From the NCBI GenBank assembly GCA_025936825.1, contig JAICSO010000029.1:1-47123 (forward strand): a stretch of DNA of 47,123 nucleotides, given 5' to 3'. Position 1 is the stretch's first letter, and the number at the start of each line of letters is the position of its first letter. Below the pieces are notes generated by a model. The model ran no database searches. It was not told the DNA's origin and worked only from the letters and a program-made list of their open reading frames with translations. This DNA comes from Terriglobales bacterium (GTDB lineage Bacteria; Acidobacteriota; Terriglobia; Terriglobales; Acidobacteriaceae). Position numbers and translations under genes: made by a program. Positions 1 through 9,154 of the stretch are shown one piece after another.

Positions 1-99
1 GAGCAACGAGCGATGAGCAGCGAGCAACCCAAGTCCTTAGCCGTAACTTCTCGGCAAGCGGGTTGCTCACAGCTAGAAGCTCACAGCTCATAGCTTTTT
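1..99. repeat. Intergenic word-repeat with inverted arms upstream of atpG
   Basis: The spacer consists of degenerate copies of short words (gagca / gcgag on the left, agctca / cagct on the right). The left part is roughly the reverse complement of the right: gagcaaccc at 22-30 is exactly complementary to gggttgctc at 60-68. The right arm runs to within a few bases of the atpG start, so there is no recognisable Shine-Dalgarno. The 19-mer cgagcgatgagcagcgagc (7-25) recurs exactly at 11849-11867 in the etfB spacer. The function is unknown; the transcript could fold into a long imperfect hairpin. Confidence 0.7.
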
Positions 100-1143
100 A
101 TGGCCAACATTCTCGACATTCGGCGGCGTATTCGCAGCGTGACCAACACGCGGCAGATCACGCGCGCCATGAAGATGGTTTCGGCGGCGCGATTGCGCCG
201 CGCGCAGGACCGGGCGCTAGCGGCGCGTCCTTACGCGCACATGCTGACGAATGTCTTGAAGTCACTGGTGTCGCGTGCGGACATCTACGACGCTCAGACC
301 GGTGAACTATTGCATCCCTTGCTTGTTCGTCGGGAAGAGAAGAATGTTCTACTGATCGTCGTTACGGGCGATAAAGGTCTCGCCGGCGCTTTCAATGCCA
401 ACATCCTGAAAGCCGCGATGCGGTTTATCGAGGGCAAGTCTGGCAAGAACATCGAGATTGAGGCCATTGGTCGCAAGGGGCGTGATTTCCTGAAGCGTCG
501 ATTCAAAGCTGCCGAACCGCGCAAGGCTGATTCGCAACAGGCGCCAGTGACGACCCTGGTTGGCGAACAGGTTGGCGTGCTAAACAAGATCGAGTATCCG
601 CTGGCATCGGACTTGGCGGAACGCATCATTGAGCGCTACAAGCGCGCGGAGATCGATTCGGTTTATCTCGTGTACAACGAATTCAAGTCGGTAATAGCGC
701 AGCGGCTTGTGGTCGAACAGGTTTTGCCGGTAGAACAGATCGGCGCCCCGGCGATTGCAGACGTCCAAGAAATGGAACTGGAAGAGAAGCGGCGTGCCGC
801 CGAAGCTGCGAAGGGCGCCGGCGTCGGTCTGAAGCCGAAAGACACACGCGAGATGGACGAGCGTGCTGCCCAGTTCGCGACTGCGCAAGTCGATTATGTT
901 TACGAGCAACCGCCGCGGGAGTTATTCCGGTCGTTGCTGCCGAAGTATGTCGGAATACAAATTTTTCACGCGTTGCTGGAATCGGTAGCCGCCGAACATG
1001 CGGCCCGCATGACTGCTATGGAATCAGCGACCAACAACGCTGGCGACATGATTGATTCTCTGACGCTGGCGATGAACCGCGCGCGCCAGGCGAAGATTAC
1101 GAGAGAGATTATTGAGATTGTGAGCGGAGCAGCAGCACTGTAG
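100..1143 (+). CDS. atpG: ATP synthase F1 subunit gamma
   Basis: This is the central rotor shaft of F1-ATPase on the cytoplasmic side of the inner membrane. The N-terminal helix (ANILDIRRRIRSVTNTRQIT) and the C-terminal helix (residues about 290-345, with EHAARMTAMESATNNAGDMI) are the two family signatures and form the coiled-coil shaft. At 347 residues it is longer than the usual 285-300. The extra length is a charged Ala/Glu/Lys-rich stretch at about residues 220-268, between the Rossmann-like domain and the C-terminal helix. The ATG at 100 is the only start that keeps the canonical N-terminus; no clear ribosome site precedes it. It is followed by atpD and atpC; atpA and the Fo genes would lie upstream of the window. 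Confidence 0.97.
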   Translation: MANILDIRRRIRSVTNTRQITRAMKMVSAARLRRAQDRALAARPYAHMLTNVLKSLVSRADIYDAQTGELLHPLLVRREEKNVLLIVVTGDKGLAGAFNANILKAAMRFIEGKSGKNIEIEAIGRKGRDFLKRRFKAAEPRKADSQQAPVTTLVGEQVGVLNKIEYPLASDLAERIIERYKRAEIDSVYLVYNEFKSVIAQRLVVEQVLPVEQIGAPAIADVQEMELEEKRRAAEAAKGAGVGLKPKDTREMDERAAQFATAQVDYVYEQPPRELFRSLLPKYVGIQIFHALLESVAAEHAARMTAMESATNNAGDMIDSLTLAMNRARQAKITREIIEIVSGAAAL

Positions 1144-2663
<1,520 letters not shown>

Positions 2664-2753
2664 ACCAGCTTTTAGCTCTTAGCCTTTAGCTTTAGCCAAA
2701 GCAATACGGCATCAGCTAAGTGTTTGAGCTAAGAGCTAACAGCTAAGAGCTAA
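2664..2753. repeat. Intergenic inverted word-repeat between atpD and atpC
   Basis: The left arm (2667-2697) is built of ttagctctt / agctttagc words and the right arm (2713-2753) of agctaagagcta words. The right arm is the reverse complement of the left with slips, giving a long imperfect hairpin whose 3' foot touches the atpC start codon. This is one of the clearest members of the spacer repeat class. Confidence 0.75.
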
Positions 2754-3164
2754 ATGGCTAGCAATTTCCAACTCGAAATCGTGACCCCGGAGAAACTGGT
2801 GGTCCGCGACACAGCGGAAGAAGTCCAGATTCCGGGGCGGAACGGTTATATCGGCGTGCTGCCAGGGCATGCTCCGCTGATCACGGAACTCGGCTCTGGG
2901 GAGATCAGTTATCGCTCGAATGGGGAGTTGCACCGGTTCTCGATGGCTTGGGGCTTCGCAGAAGTGCTCCCCGACAAAGTTACTGTGCTGGCCGAAACTG
3001 TTGAACGCGCGGACGAGATCGACGTGAACCGTGCCCAGCAGTCGCTGACCAAGGCGGAAGACCTGCTGAAGGCGGCGCAAACGGAAGAGGAGTTTTCGGT
3101 CGCCACTGCGAAAGTTCAGCGCGCCGAAGCGCGCATCGGAGTGGCGCGGCGTAAGGAAGCGTAG
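2754..3164 (+). CDS. atpC: ATP synthase F1 subunit epsilon
   Basis: This is the regulatory subunit of the central stalk, which couples gamma to the c-ring and can inhibit ATP hydrolysis. The N-terminal beta-sandwich is typical (FQLEIVTPEKLVVRDTAEEV; GRNGYIGVLPGHAPLITELG, residues about 4-45). The C-terminal helical hairpin is charged and alanine-rich (residues about 88-136). The length of 136 residues is normal. It is the last gene of the ATP synthase operon in this window. Confidence 0.96.
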   Translation: MASNFQLEIVTPEKLVVRDTAEEVQIPGRNGYIGVLPGHAPLITELGSGEISYRSNGELHRFSMAWGFAEVLPDKVTVLAETVERADEIDVNRAQQSLTKAEDLLKAAQTEEEFSVATAKVQRAEARIGVARRKEA

Positions 3165-3245
3165 TGCTAACCTTCTGAGTTATGGTTGCGTAGCCCCTTC
3201 ATTCCCCTTTTTCAATCGAAATCCTAATTTCCTGCAATTCTCCAG

Positions 3246-3274
3246 ATCGCGAACCCCTTTTGGGTTGCGCGCGT
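3246..3274 (+). terminator. Stem-loop after the ATP synthase operon
   Basis: An inverted repeat (cgcgaaccc, loop ctttt, gggttgcgcg) lies 85 bp after atpC and 120 bp before amtB. No U-tract follows, so it may be only a weak terminator or a processing hairpin. Confidence 0.3.
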
Positions 3275-3398
3275 CTGCCAATTTTCGACCGTCAGCTTCA
3301 TTACCATTTCTTATCCGCTCCATAAATTCTTTCAATTCCTTGTTCCGCGGCAGAACAATTAAAGTGTGGACTCAACACTTCAGGGGGCGCTGACATCG

Positions 3399-4817
3399 AT
3401 GCCATATCGAATGTGTCGCGGGTTGTTGTTCCTTGTCCTTCTTGCCTTCACATCCAACCTCTTCGCTCTGGTGGCGCCGGAGATGGGCGCTTCCGACACT
3501 TCAGCACGCCTCGCTAAGCTGGAGCAGCAGACCGCTGACGCGAAATCGTCCGCCGACAACGCCTGGATGCTGACCAGTTCCGCGCTGGTGCTAATGATGA
3601 CCGGTCCCGGCCTGGCGCTTTTCTATGGTGGCTTAGTCCGCAAGAAGAACGTCCTCTCGGTGATGATGCAGAGCTTCGCCATGATGGCGATCATTTCGGT
3701 TCTCTGGGCCATCTGCGGGTACAGCTTGGCGTTCGGCTCGGGAACGAGTTTCATCGGCAACCTGCAGCATCTTTTCCTGAAAGGCGTGACCCTGGACGCC
3801 GAACCAGCTTACTCGGCGACAATTCCGCAACAGACGTTCATGATTTATCAGCTGATGTTTGCCATCATCACGCCGGCGCTCATCACTGGAGCGTTTGCAG
3901 AACGCATGAAGTTTAGCGCGATGGCGTTGTTTATGGTGCTGTGGTCCTTTCTCGTTTACGACCCAATGGCGCACATGGTTTGGGGCAAGGGCGGACTGCT
4001 GAATGCCGCTCTGGGCGGGCATTTCCCGACGCTCGATTTCGCAGGTGGAACGGTGGTGCACGTCACCTCCGGAGTTTCCGCGCTGGTTTGCGCACTCTAT
4101 TTGGGCAGGCGTCTCGGCTATCCGCACGAAGCCATGCCGCCGCACAGCGTGGTGTTGAGCTTTGTCGGCGCGTGCATGCTGTGGGTGGGGTGGTTCGGCT
4201 TCAACGCCGGAAGCGCCCTTTCGGCTGGAACTCTTGCCACAAGTGCATTTGTCGCGACACACTTCGGCTCCGCTGCGGCTGCTATTGGATGGGCAGCGGT
4301 GGAGTGGTTGCATCGCGGCAAGGCCAGCGCATTGGGAGCCATCTCCGGCGCCGTGGCGGGATTGGTGGCGATTACTCCCGCAGCAGGGTTCGTGGGGCCA
4401 ATGCCTGCATTGGTCATTGGACTGGTCGCGGGGGCGTTCTGCTACATGATGGTCGCCAAGGTGAAATCCAAGTTTGGCTATGATGATTCGCTCGACGCAT
4501 TCGGCGTGCATGGGGCTGGCGGAACGCTGGGCGCGATCCTGACCGGAATTTTCGCGTCTAGCGCGATTAATCCGATCTTTAAAGACGCGAACGGGAACAC
4601 ATTGCCGTCCGGCATGATTCAGGGCAACTTTCACCAGGTGTTGAATCAACTGGTCGGTGTTGCGATTGCTTGGGCGATCGCCATTGTTGGTACGCTGGTC
4701 ATCCTGAAGATCGTTGATGTGACCATTGGCCTGCGCGTGAGCACCGAGCACGAGATCCAGGGCTTGGATCTCTCGCAGCACGGCGAAGAAGGGTATTATT
4801 GGGAGGTTTCGACATAG
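3399..4817 (+). CDS. amtB: Ammonium transporter, Amt family
   Basis: This inner-membrane channel takes up ammonium. A signal peptide (residues 1-20, CRGLLFLVLLAFTSN) is followed by an Ala/Gln-rich linker and 11 membrane segments. Family landmarks are FYGGLVRKKN, ITGAFAERMKF, the first pore histidine in GGTVVHVTSG and the second in FGVHGAGGTLGAILTG, so the twin-His pore is intact. I chose the ATG at 3399, which has an aggggg stretch upstream and gives 473 residues; a GTG at 3366 in the same frame would add 11 residues without a ribosome site. glnB follows after 96 bp, the standard amtB-glnB pairing in which the PII protein plugs the channel. Confidence 0.96.
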   Translation: MPYRMCRGLLFLVLLAFTSNLFALVAPEMGASDTSARLAKLEQQTADAKSSADNAWMLTSSALVLMMTGPGLALFYGGLVRKKNVLSVMMQSFAMMAIISVLWAICGYSLAFGSGTSFIGNLQHLFLKGVTLDAEPAYSATIPQQTFMIYQLMFAIITPALITGAFAERMKFSAMALFMVLWSFLVYDPMAHMVWGKGGLLNAALGGHFPTLDFAGGTVVHVTSGVSALVCALYLGRRLGYPHEAMPPHSVVLSFVGACMLWVGWFGFNAGSALSAGTLATSAFVATHFGSAAAAIGWAAVEWLHRGKASALGAISGAVAGLVAITPAAGFVGPMPALVIGLVAGAFCYMMVAKVKSKFGYDDSLDAFGVHGAGGTLGAILTGIFASSAINPIFKDANGNTLPSGMIQGNFHQVLNQLVGVAIAWAIAIVGTLVILKIVDVTIGLRVSTEHEIQGLDLSQHGEEGYYWEVST

Positions 4818-4913
4818 CGTGGCGTGCTGCTGCGCAGCGCATCGCTCACGACTTGTCGAAGCCGTATTTGGGCGGTTCAAAGCGTCGTGTAAACAGATTT
4901 ACTGGAACGAACA

Positions 4914-5252
4914 ATGACCAAAATTGAAGCCATCATTCAAACATCGAAGCTGGAATCCGTGAAGAACGCCCTGCATGACATTGGCGTGGAAGGCATGACC
5001 GTCATCGAAGTCCGCGGACATGGCCGCCAGAAGGGCCACACGGAGGTTTATCGCGGCCGCGAGTACACGGTCGACCTCATTCCGAAGATCAAGATAGAGA
5101 TGGTCGTCGCCGATGATGTGGTCGAAAAGATCGAGCGTGCGATCATTGGCGCGGCACAAACCGGCAAAATCGGCGATGGCAAGATCTTCCGCTCGCGCAT
5201 CGACGAAGCCATCCGCATTCGCAATGATGAGCGCGGGGATAATGCGCTGTAG
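4914..5252 (+). CDS. glnB: Nitrogen regulatory protein PII
   Basis: This trimeric signal protein reports 2-oxoglutarate and ATP/ADP status and controls AmtB and nitrogen enzymes. It is 112 residues, the usual size. The T-loop carries the uridylylation site Tyr51 (EVYRGREY), followed by VDLIPKIKIEMVV. The B-loop (GKIGDGKIF) and C-loop (IRIRNDERG) are intact. It lies between amtB and glnD, whose product would modify Tyr51, so the sensor, target and modifying enzyme are all adjacent. Confidence 0.96.
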   Translation: MTKIEAIIQTSKLESVKNALHDIGVEGMTVIEVRGHGRQKGHTEVYRGREYTVDLIPKIKIEMVVADDVVEKIERAIIGAAQTGKIGDGKIFRSRIDEAIRIRNDERGDNAL

Positions 5253-5257
5253 AAACA

Positions 5258-5328
5258 CCGCTGTTGGCTCTTGGTTCTTGGCCCGAAGGGCAAGCGCCAA
5301 CAGCCAACAACCAAGAGCCAATAGCTGT
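5258..5328. repeat. Long perfect-looking hairpin between glnB and glnD
   Basis: The left arm (5258-5283, gctgttggctcttggttc...) and right arm (5296-5327, ...caaccaagagccaatagctg) pair over about 24 bp with three mismatches; the loop is near 5284-5295. Each arm is made of two to three iterated ttggct / ttggtt words. A T-rich stretch (tgttttcc) follows the right arm, so it may act as a terminator for amtB-glnB, but the word structure places it with the other spacer repeats. Confidence 0.7.
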
Positions 5329-5460
5329 TTTCCAATAACCATTCCTGATTCCGCCCATAAATAGTTTCGATTTCCTGCCTTTTCCGGCGGCGCGTAGAGT
5401 GTAGAGTGAAGCATCGGGCTCGCGGTGGTGCGGGCGCCTGCCGAATTGTCTCCTCAAGCC

Positions 5461-8055
5461 ATGAGCACAGCGGTCACGTTACGCACAGAATTGCGGGAGC
5501 TCTACGCCAACGAGTCCGCTCGTATTCAGCAGGAATTTGTTGCTGACGGAAACGGGGCTGAGGCAATTGCCAAGCGGACGGCTCTGGTCGAAAAGGTCCT
5601 GCACCGGCTTTGGGGAGAGCTGATCAGCCCGGCAGGAGAAGCCAGGAACTTCGCCCTTGTCGCGCTGGGAGGATTTGGACGACGCGCTCTGTTCCCGCAC
5701 TCGGATGTTGACATTCTTTTCCTGCATGCCGATCGCAGCACGGAAGACGCCCTGCGTGACCCGATCCGCAGCTTCTGTCAGGAACTGTGGGACCTCAGGA
5801 TGAAGCTGGGTCCGACCACGCGTACGCTCGCTGAATGTGATCAGTTCGACCAGCAGAATGTTGAATTCACCATTTCGCTGCTGGATTGCCGATTTGTCGC
5901 GGGTGATCGCGAGCTGTTCGATCGCCTTCACGATAAAGTCCTGCCGAAGTTTTTCGCGCGCGAAGGCGGATACATCGTTCAGCAATTGGCGGAAGTGACG
6001 CGCTCGCGGCACTCGAAGTATGGGAACACGGTTTTCCATCTGGAGCCGAATATCAAAGAAGCCCCGGGTGGATTGCGTGATTACAACGTGGCTTGCTGGA
6101 TGGCGCTGCTCTCCGCGCTGGATCGCGAGAGAGCATGGCCTGTGCAGGAAACGCTGTTGCCCGACTCCACTCGCAAGGCGTTTGGCCCTGCCATGGAGTT
6201 CCTGAGCGCTGTGCGTACGTTCCTGCATTACCGTCAGGGCCGCGACGACAATATGCTCGCCTGGGAGTCGCAGGACGAGGGGGCGGCGCGTCACATCGGC
6301 GTAAGTCGCGATCAGAGCCTGGATGCGGCGGCATGGATGCGTGAGTACTTCCGCCATGCGCGCGCGATCCACTATGAGTGCCTCCGCCTGCTGGAGGCGG
6401 TGCCCGCGTCGCGTTCATCATTGTATCGGCATTTTCAAAATTTCCGTTCGCGTTTGTCGAACGCAGATTTCTCGGTTATCGATGGCCTGGTGATGCTGCA
6501 ACAGCCATCGCGAGTGCACGACCACGAAGTGCTGTTTCGCATCTTCACGTTCTGCGCGCATCATGGACTGAAACCGGCGATGGCTACGGAGCACCGGGTT
6601 CAGCAAGTCCTGCCGGAGTTGCTGGAAAAACCACCGTCTGGTCCTGATTCGTGGCGCTACCTGCAACCAATTCTTGTCGAGCCGCATGCCGCTGATGCGC
6701 TTCGTTCGATGCACTCGCTGGGATTGCTCACGGTACTTCTTCCCGAGTTGAAGCTGATCGACTCGCTGGTGGTGCGGGATTTTTACCACCGCTTCACTGT
6801 CGATGAACATTCATTCATTGCGATCGAGTGCCTGCACCGCGCAAGGCAATCGAAATCGGAGTGGGACCAGCGTTACGGGCGTCTGCTCGAGGAACTCGAG
6901 CGGCCTGAACTGTTGTATCTTGCGCTGCTGCTGCACGACGTCGGCAAGGGTGTTCCGGGCACGAACCACGTCACCACGAGCTTGGAGCTTGCACACAAAT
7001 GCATGGACAGGCTCGGACTCAATGACGAGGATCGCGACACGATCGCTTTCCTCATCGGCAGTCATCTGGAGATTTCATCGGTGTTGCGCCGCGACATCTA
7101 CGATCCTGCCACCATTCAGGCGTTCAGCGAGAAGGTGGGCACGCCGGAGCGGCTGAAGATGCTCTCCTTGCTGACCTATGCCGATATCAAGGCCGTGAAT
7201 CCTGAGGCACTCACGCCGTGGAAGGCGGAGAATGTTTGGCAGCTTTATATCGGGACAGCTAACGCTATGAGCCGCACCGCCGATGAGCGCGTGCACGCTA
7301 ATACGGAGAAGGATGAGACTATTGCGCGCCTGCAAACGATGGTGCCAAAATCGGCGAAGCAGATTCGTGACTTCCTGGAAGGCCTGCCGAAGCGTTACCT
7401 CCGCAATTATCGGCCCGAGGAGATTCTGCGGCATTTTGAGATGGCGGGGCGGCTGGCACATGATCCTGTGCAGTTGTATTTAGAACGAGGTCGGCACTGG
7501 TTCGAACTGACTGTCATCACCAAAGATCGGCCATTTCTTTTTTCCAAGATCGCCGGCGCGCTGGCGGCGTGGGGAATGAACATTGTGAAGGCGGACGCGT
7601 TTTCCGACGCCGCGGGGGTGGTGGTCGACACCTTCTTCTTCACGGATCGCTTCCGTACCCTCGAACTGAACCTGCCAGAATGGGACCGCTTCAAGCGCAA
7701 CGTCGCCGACGTGCTGAATGGTGAAGCGGATCTCGACCGCATGATGCGTGACCGGATGCGCGCCGAGTCGAAAGGCGTGGCCAAAGTGAAGGTCGACACT
7801 CGCGTTGAGATCGACGACCAATGTTCGTCGACCAGTACCCTCTTGCAAATCATCGCGCAGGACCGATTGGGGTTGTTGCATCGGATTTCGTCGCGCTTCT
7901 CTCACCAGGACTGCAACATCGAAATCGCTCTGATTGATACCGAGGGCCAGATGGCGATTGACGTGTTTTATCTCACGTCCGACGGGGCGAAACTCAGCCC
8001 GGAGAAGCAGGAAGAATTAAAGGCTGATCTGCTAACGGAGTTGCAGGAAGGCTAG
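5461..8055 (+). CDS. glnD: [Protein-PII] uridylyltransferase / uridylyl-removing enzyme
   Basis: This bifunctional enzyme uridylylates PII under nitrogen limitation and removes UMP when glutamine is high. The nucleotidyltransferase motif [20 protein letters not shown] starts at about residue 70. The HD domain hydrolase motif (LLLHDVGKG, His492-Asp493) is central, and two C-terminal ACT domains (about 679-750 and 794-860) sense glutamine. The length of 864 residues from the ATG at 5461 is normal. A GTG at 5425 in frame would add 12 residues; neither start has a strong ribosome site. It follows glnB and completes the nitrogen-control cluster. Confidence 0.95.
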   Translation: MSTAVTLRTELRELYANESARIQQEFVADGNGAEAIAKRTALVEKVLHRLWGELISPAGEARNFALVALGGFGRRALFPHSDVDILFLHADRSTEDALRDPIRSFCQELWDLRMKLGPTTRTLAECDQFDQQNVEFTISLLDCRFVAGDRELFDRLHDKVLPKFFAREGGYIVQQLAEVTRSRHSKYGNTVFHLEPNIKEAPGGLRDYNVACWMALLSALDRERAWPVQETLLPDSTRKAFGPAMEFLSAVRTFLHYRQGRDDNMLAWESQDEGAARHIGVSRDQSLDAAAWMREYFRHARAIHYECLRLLEAVPASRSSLYRHFQNFRSRLSNADFSVIDGLVMLQQPSRVHDHEVLFRIFTFCAHHGLKPAMATEHRVQQVLPELLEKPPSGPDSWRYLQPILVEPHAADALRSMHSLGLLTVLLPELKLIDSLVVRDFYHRFTVDEHSFIAIECLHRARQSKSEWDQRYGRLLEELERPELLYLALLLHDVGKGVPGTNHVTTSLELAHKCMDRLGLNDEDRDTIAFLIGSHLEISSVLRRDIYDPATIQAFSEKVGTPERLKMLSLLTYADIKAVNPEALTPWKAENVWQLYIGTANAMSRTADERVHANTEKDETIARLQTMVPKSAKQIRDFLEGLPKRYLRNYRPEEILRHFEMAGRLAHDPVQLYLERGRHWFELTVITKDRPFLFSKIAGALAAWGMNIVKADAFSDAAGVVVDTFFFTDRFRTLELNLPEWDRFKRNVADVLNGEADLDRMMRDRMRAESKGVAKVKVDTRVEIDDQCSSTSTLLQIIAQDRLGLLHRISSRFSHQDCNIEIALIDTEGQMAIDVFYLTSDGAKLSPEKQEELKADLLTELQEG

Positions 8056-8073
8056 CCTTGCGCTTCGTAGTCG

Positions 8074-8167
8074 GCCGTCCCTCCGGGACTAGGCCCCAAT
8101 TTTCATACTCAACCCAGGACGGAAGTCCTGGGAAGGTCAGCAAATTGCGATCAAGTGCCGTAGGCAC
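8074..8167. repeat. Cluster of short hairpins of the GGAA-loop palindrome family
   Basis: Three palindromes lie within 100 bp after glnD: gtccctccgggac (8077-8089), an 8-bp stem with ggaa loop at 8113-8132 (arms cccaggac / gtcctggg) followed by aagg, and gtgccgtaggcac (8155-8167). The first is the exact reverse complement of 16948-16960 inside moaA. The second matches 16906-16929 in moaA except for paired changes in the stem. This is a dispersed repeat family separate from the gagc/agct word-repeats. Confidence 0.75.
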
Positions 8168-8250
8168 GGCCGAATGACCGACATCCCCAGCAAAGTGAGC
8201 TAGCAGCTAGAAGCTTGTCCTCTGCATCCAATCCCGGTTCAGGAGGAGTC

Positions 8251-8571
8251 ATGCGCAAAAACCGGGAAGAAGAAGGACGTCCACAGGGGAACGAAGCAGC
8301 TCCGGACGAGTTGGGCAAAGATCCGCGCGAGGTGGGAATTGAGAGTGCCGGACAGTCCGGCGACACGCAGCGGCTCTCCATCGTGGAAGACGCCGATAAC
8401 GAAAGCGTGGAGGAACTCGCGGACGAAGATCAGGCGATTGAAGCTTCCCGAGTGGATGGGATAGAAGACGCTGCCGACCATCCTGAGCGGCCAACGCACA
8501 CGCATAACGAATACGGTCGTCCCGATGACCTGCCGCCGGCGAGATCGCAGGATAGGAAAAAGGCGTCATAA
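8251..8571 (+). CDS. Small acidic hydrophilic protein, unknown function
   Basis: This is an unrecognised protein of 106 residues. It is highly charged, has no membrane segment and no cysteine, and is rich in Glu, Asp, Arg and Gly, so it is probably disordered. The start is set by a near-perfect ribosome site (aggagg at 8241-8246, directly before the ATG at 8251); a TTG 36 bp upstream is in frame but has no such site. It stands alone after glnD and its repeat cluster. The strong ribosome site is the main evidence that it is real. Confidence 0.6.
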   Translation: MRKNREEEGRPQGNEAAPDELGKDPREVGIESAGQSGDTQRLSIVEDADNESVEELADEDQAIEASRVDGIEDAADHPERPTHTHNEYGRPDDLPPARSQDRKKAS

Positions 8572-8592
8572 ATCGATTGAGGACTGCGCGAT

Positions 8593-8766
8593 TCAGTCTT
8601 CTTTTAGCAATCGCCCCAACGTCGGTTTGTACTTCTCCGACACTTTGGCTCTCTTCTTCCGATCCGGTGCGACCTGCTCGGGTCGGGGTGCGCCGATGCG
8701 TTCGCGGGCGAGTTCCTTGACCGCCTTCACCGCGCGAAATGGCTTCGGCTTCTTCTTTCTTGCCAT
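8593..8766 (-). CDS. Short Lys/Arg-rich protein, unknown function
   Basis: An open frame of 57 residues starts with ATG on the minus strand and ends with tga. The product begins MARKKKPKPFRAVKAVKEL and ends KYKPTLGRLLKED; it is strongly basic with one predicted helix (FRAVKAVKELARERIG) and a proline-rich middle. The composition is protein-like and the frame is clean, while a longer frame covering the same bases reads as low-complexity Arg/Gly/Thr. It is transcribed against the genes on both sides. No clear ribosome site precedes it. A nucleic-acid-binding role is only a guess from charge. Confidence 0.5.
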   Translation of the reverse strand: MARKKKPKPFRAVKAVKELARERIGAPRPEQVAPDRKKRAKVSEKYKPTLGRLLKED

Positions 8767-8846
8767 TCGTGGAGTTTATCGCAAGCTCGTCCCTGCTCTG
8801 CGGCATCCCAATCTGTAGAATATTGACCAAGGAGCCACCTGGAGCC

Positions 8847-9122
8847 ATGGACGAGCGAGAATTCTTTGACGAGAGGCCGGAGAAAAAGCCGGCAACGCTG
8901 AACTGCCCGCATTGCCACCAATCGGCGGACTACGAAGTGACGTGGCTGGTCCGTACTAAAAAGCGCCAGTTATCCGGTCGGGCCGACGACCGGGACCGCG
9001 CGAAGTTCGCCAAGGCGCGCTCCTACATGCTGCGCAAAGATGATGTCATGGGCTGCAAGAACATGCGCTGCCGCAAGCGTTTCGAGATCTCGGGTTTGCA
9101 GTCGGTCGTGTTCACGGAATAG
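8847..9122 (+). CDS. Small zinc-ribbon-like protein
   Basis: This 91-residue protein has CPHCH at about residues 20-24 and CKNMRC near residue 73, which together could bind one zinc ion as a ribbon or treble clef. Between them is a basic stretch (VRTKKRQLSGRADDRDRAK). The start at 8847 follows ggagcc; a longer frame to 8739 overlaps the minus-strand gene and gives an unlikely N-terminus. It lies 32 bp before the protease gene. The function is unknown. Confidence 0.65.
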   Translation: MDEREFFDERPEKKPATLNCPHCHQSADYEVTWLVRTKKRQLSGRADDRDRAKFAKARSYMLRKDDVMGCKNMRCRKRFEISGLQSVVFTE

Positions 9123-9154
9123 TTCTGTTCATGGACTCATCCGAAAGGAACGTG

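Noticed and set aside
2664-2753. Regular short repeats that look CRISPR-like
   Set aside because: Words are 5-10 nt, degenerate and arranged as inverted arms, with no constant repeat/spacer spacing and no cas genes.
3165-3398. Possible sigma-54/NtrC promoter for amtB
   Set aside because: I looked for TGGCA-N7-TTGC-like spacing and found no convincing match; only an inverted repeat is visible.
3633-4880. Long open frame (415 codons) on the minus strand opposite amtB
   Set aside because: It mirrors amtB codon bias; the product is His/Arg/Asn-rich with no fold-like pattern, whereas amtB on the other strand is unmistakable.
8249-8848. 199-codon minus-strand frame covering 8249-8848
   Set aside because: It is Arg/Pro/Gly low-complexity, opposes the gene at 8251 (which has a perfect ribosome site) and shares its bases with the more protein-like 57-codon frame.
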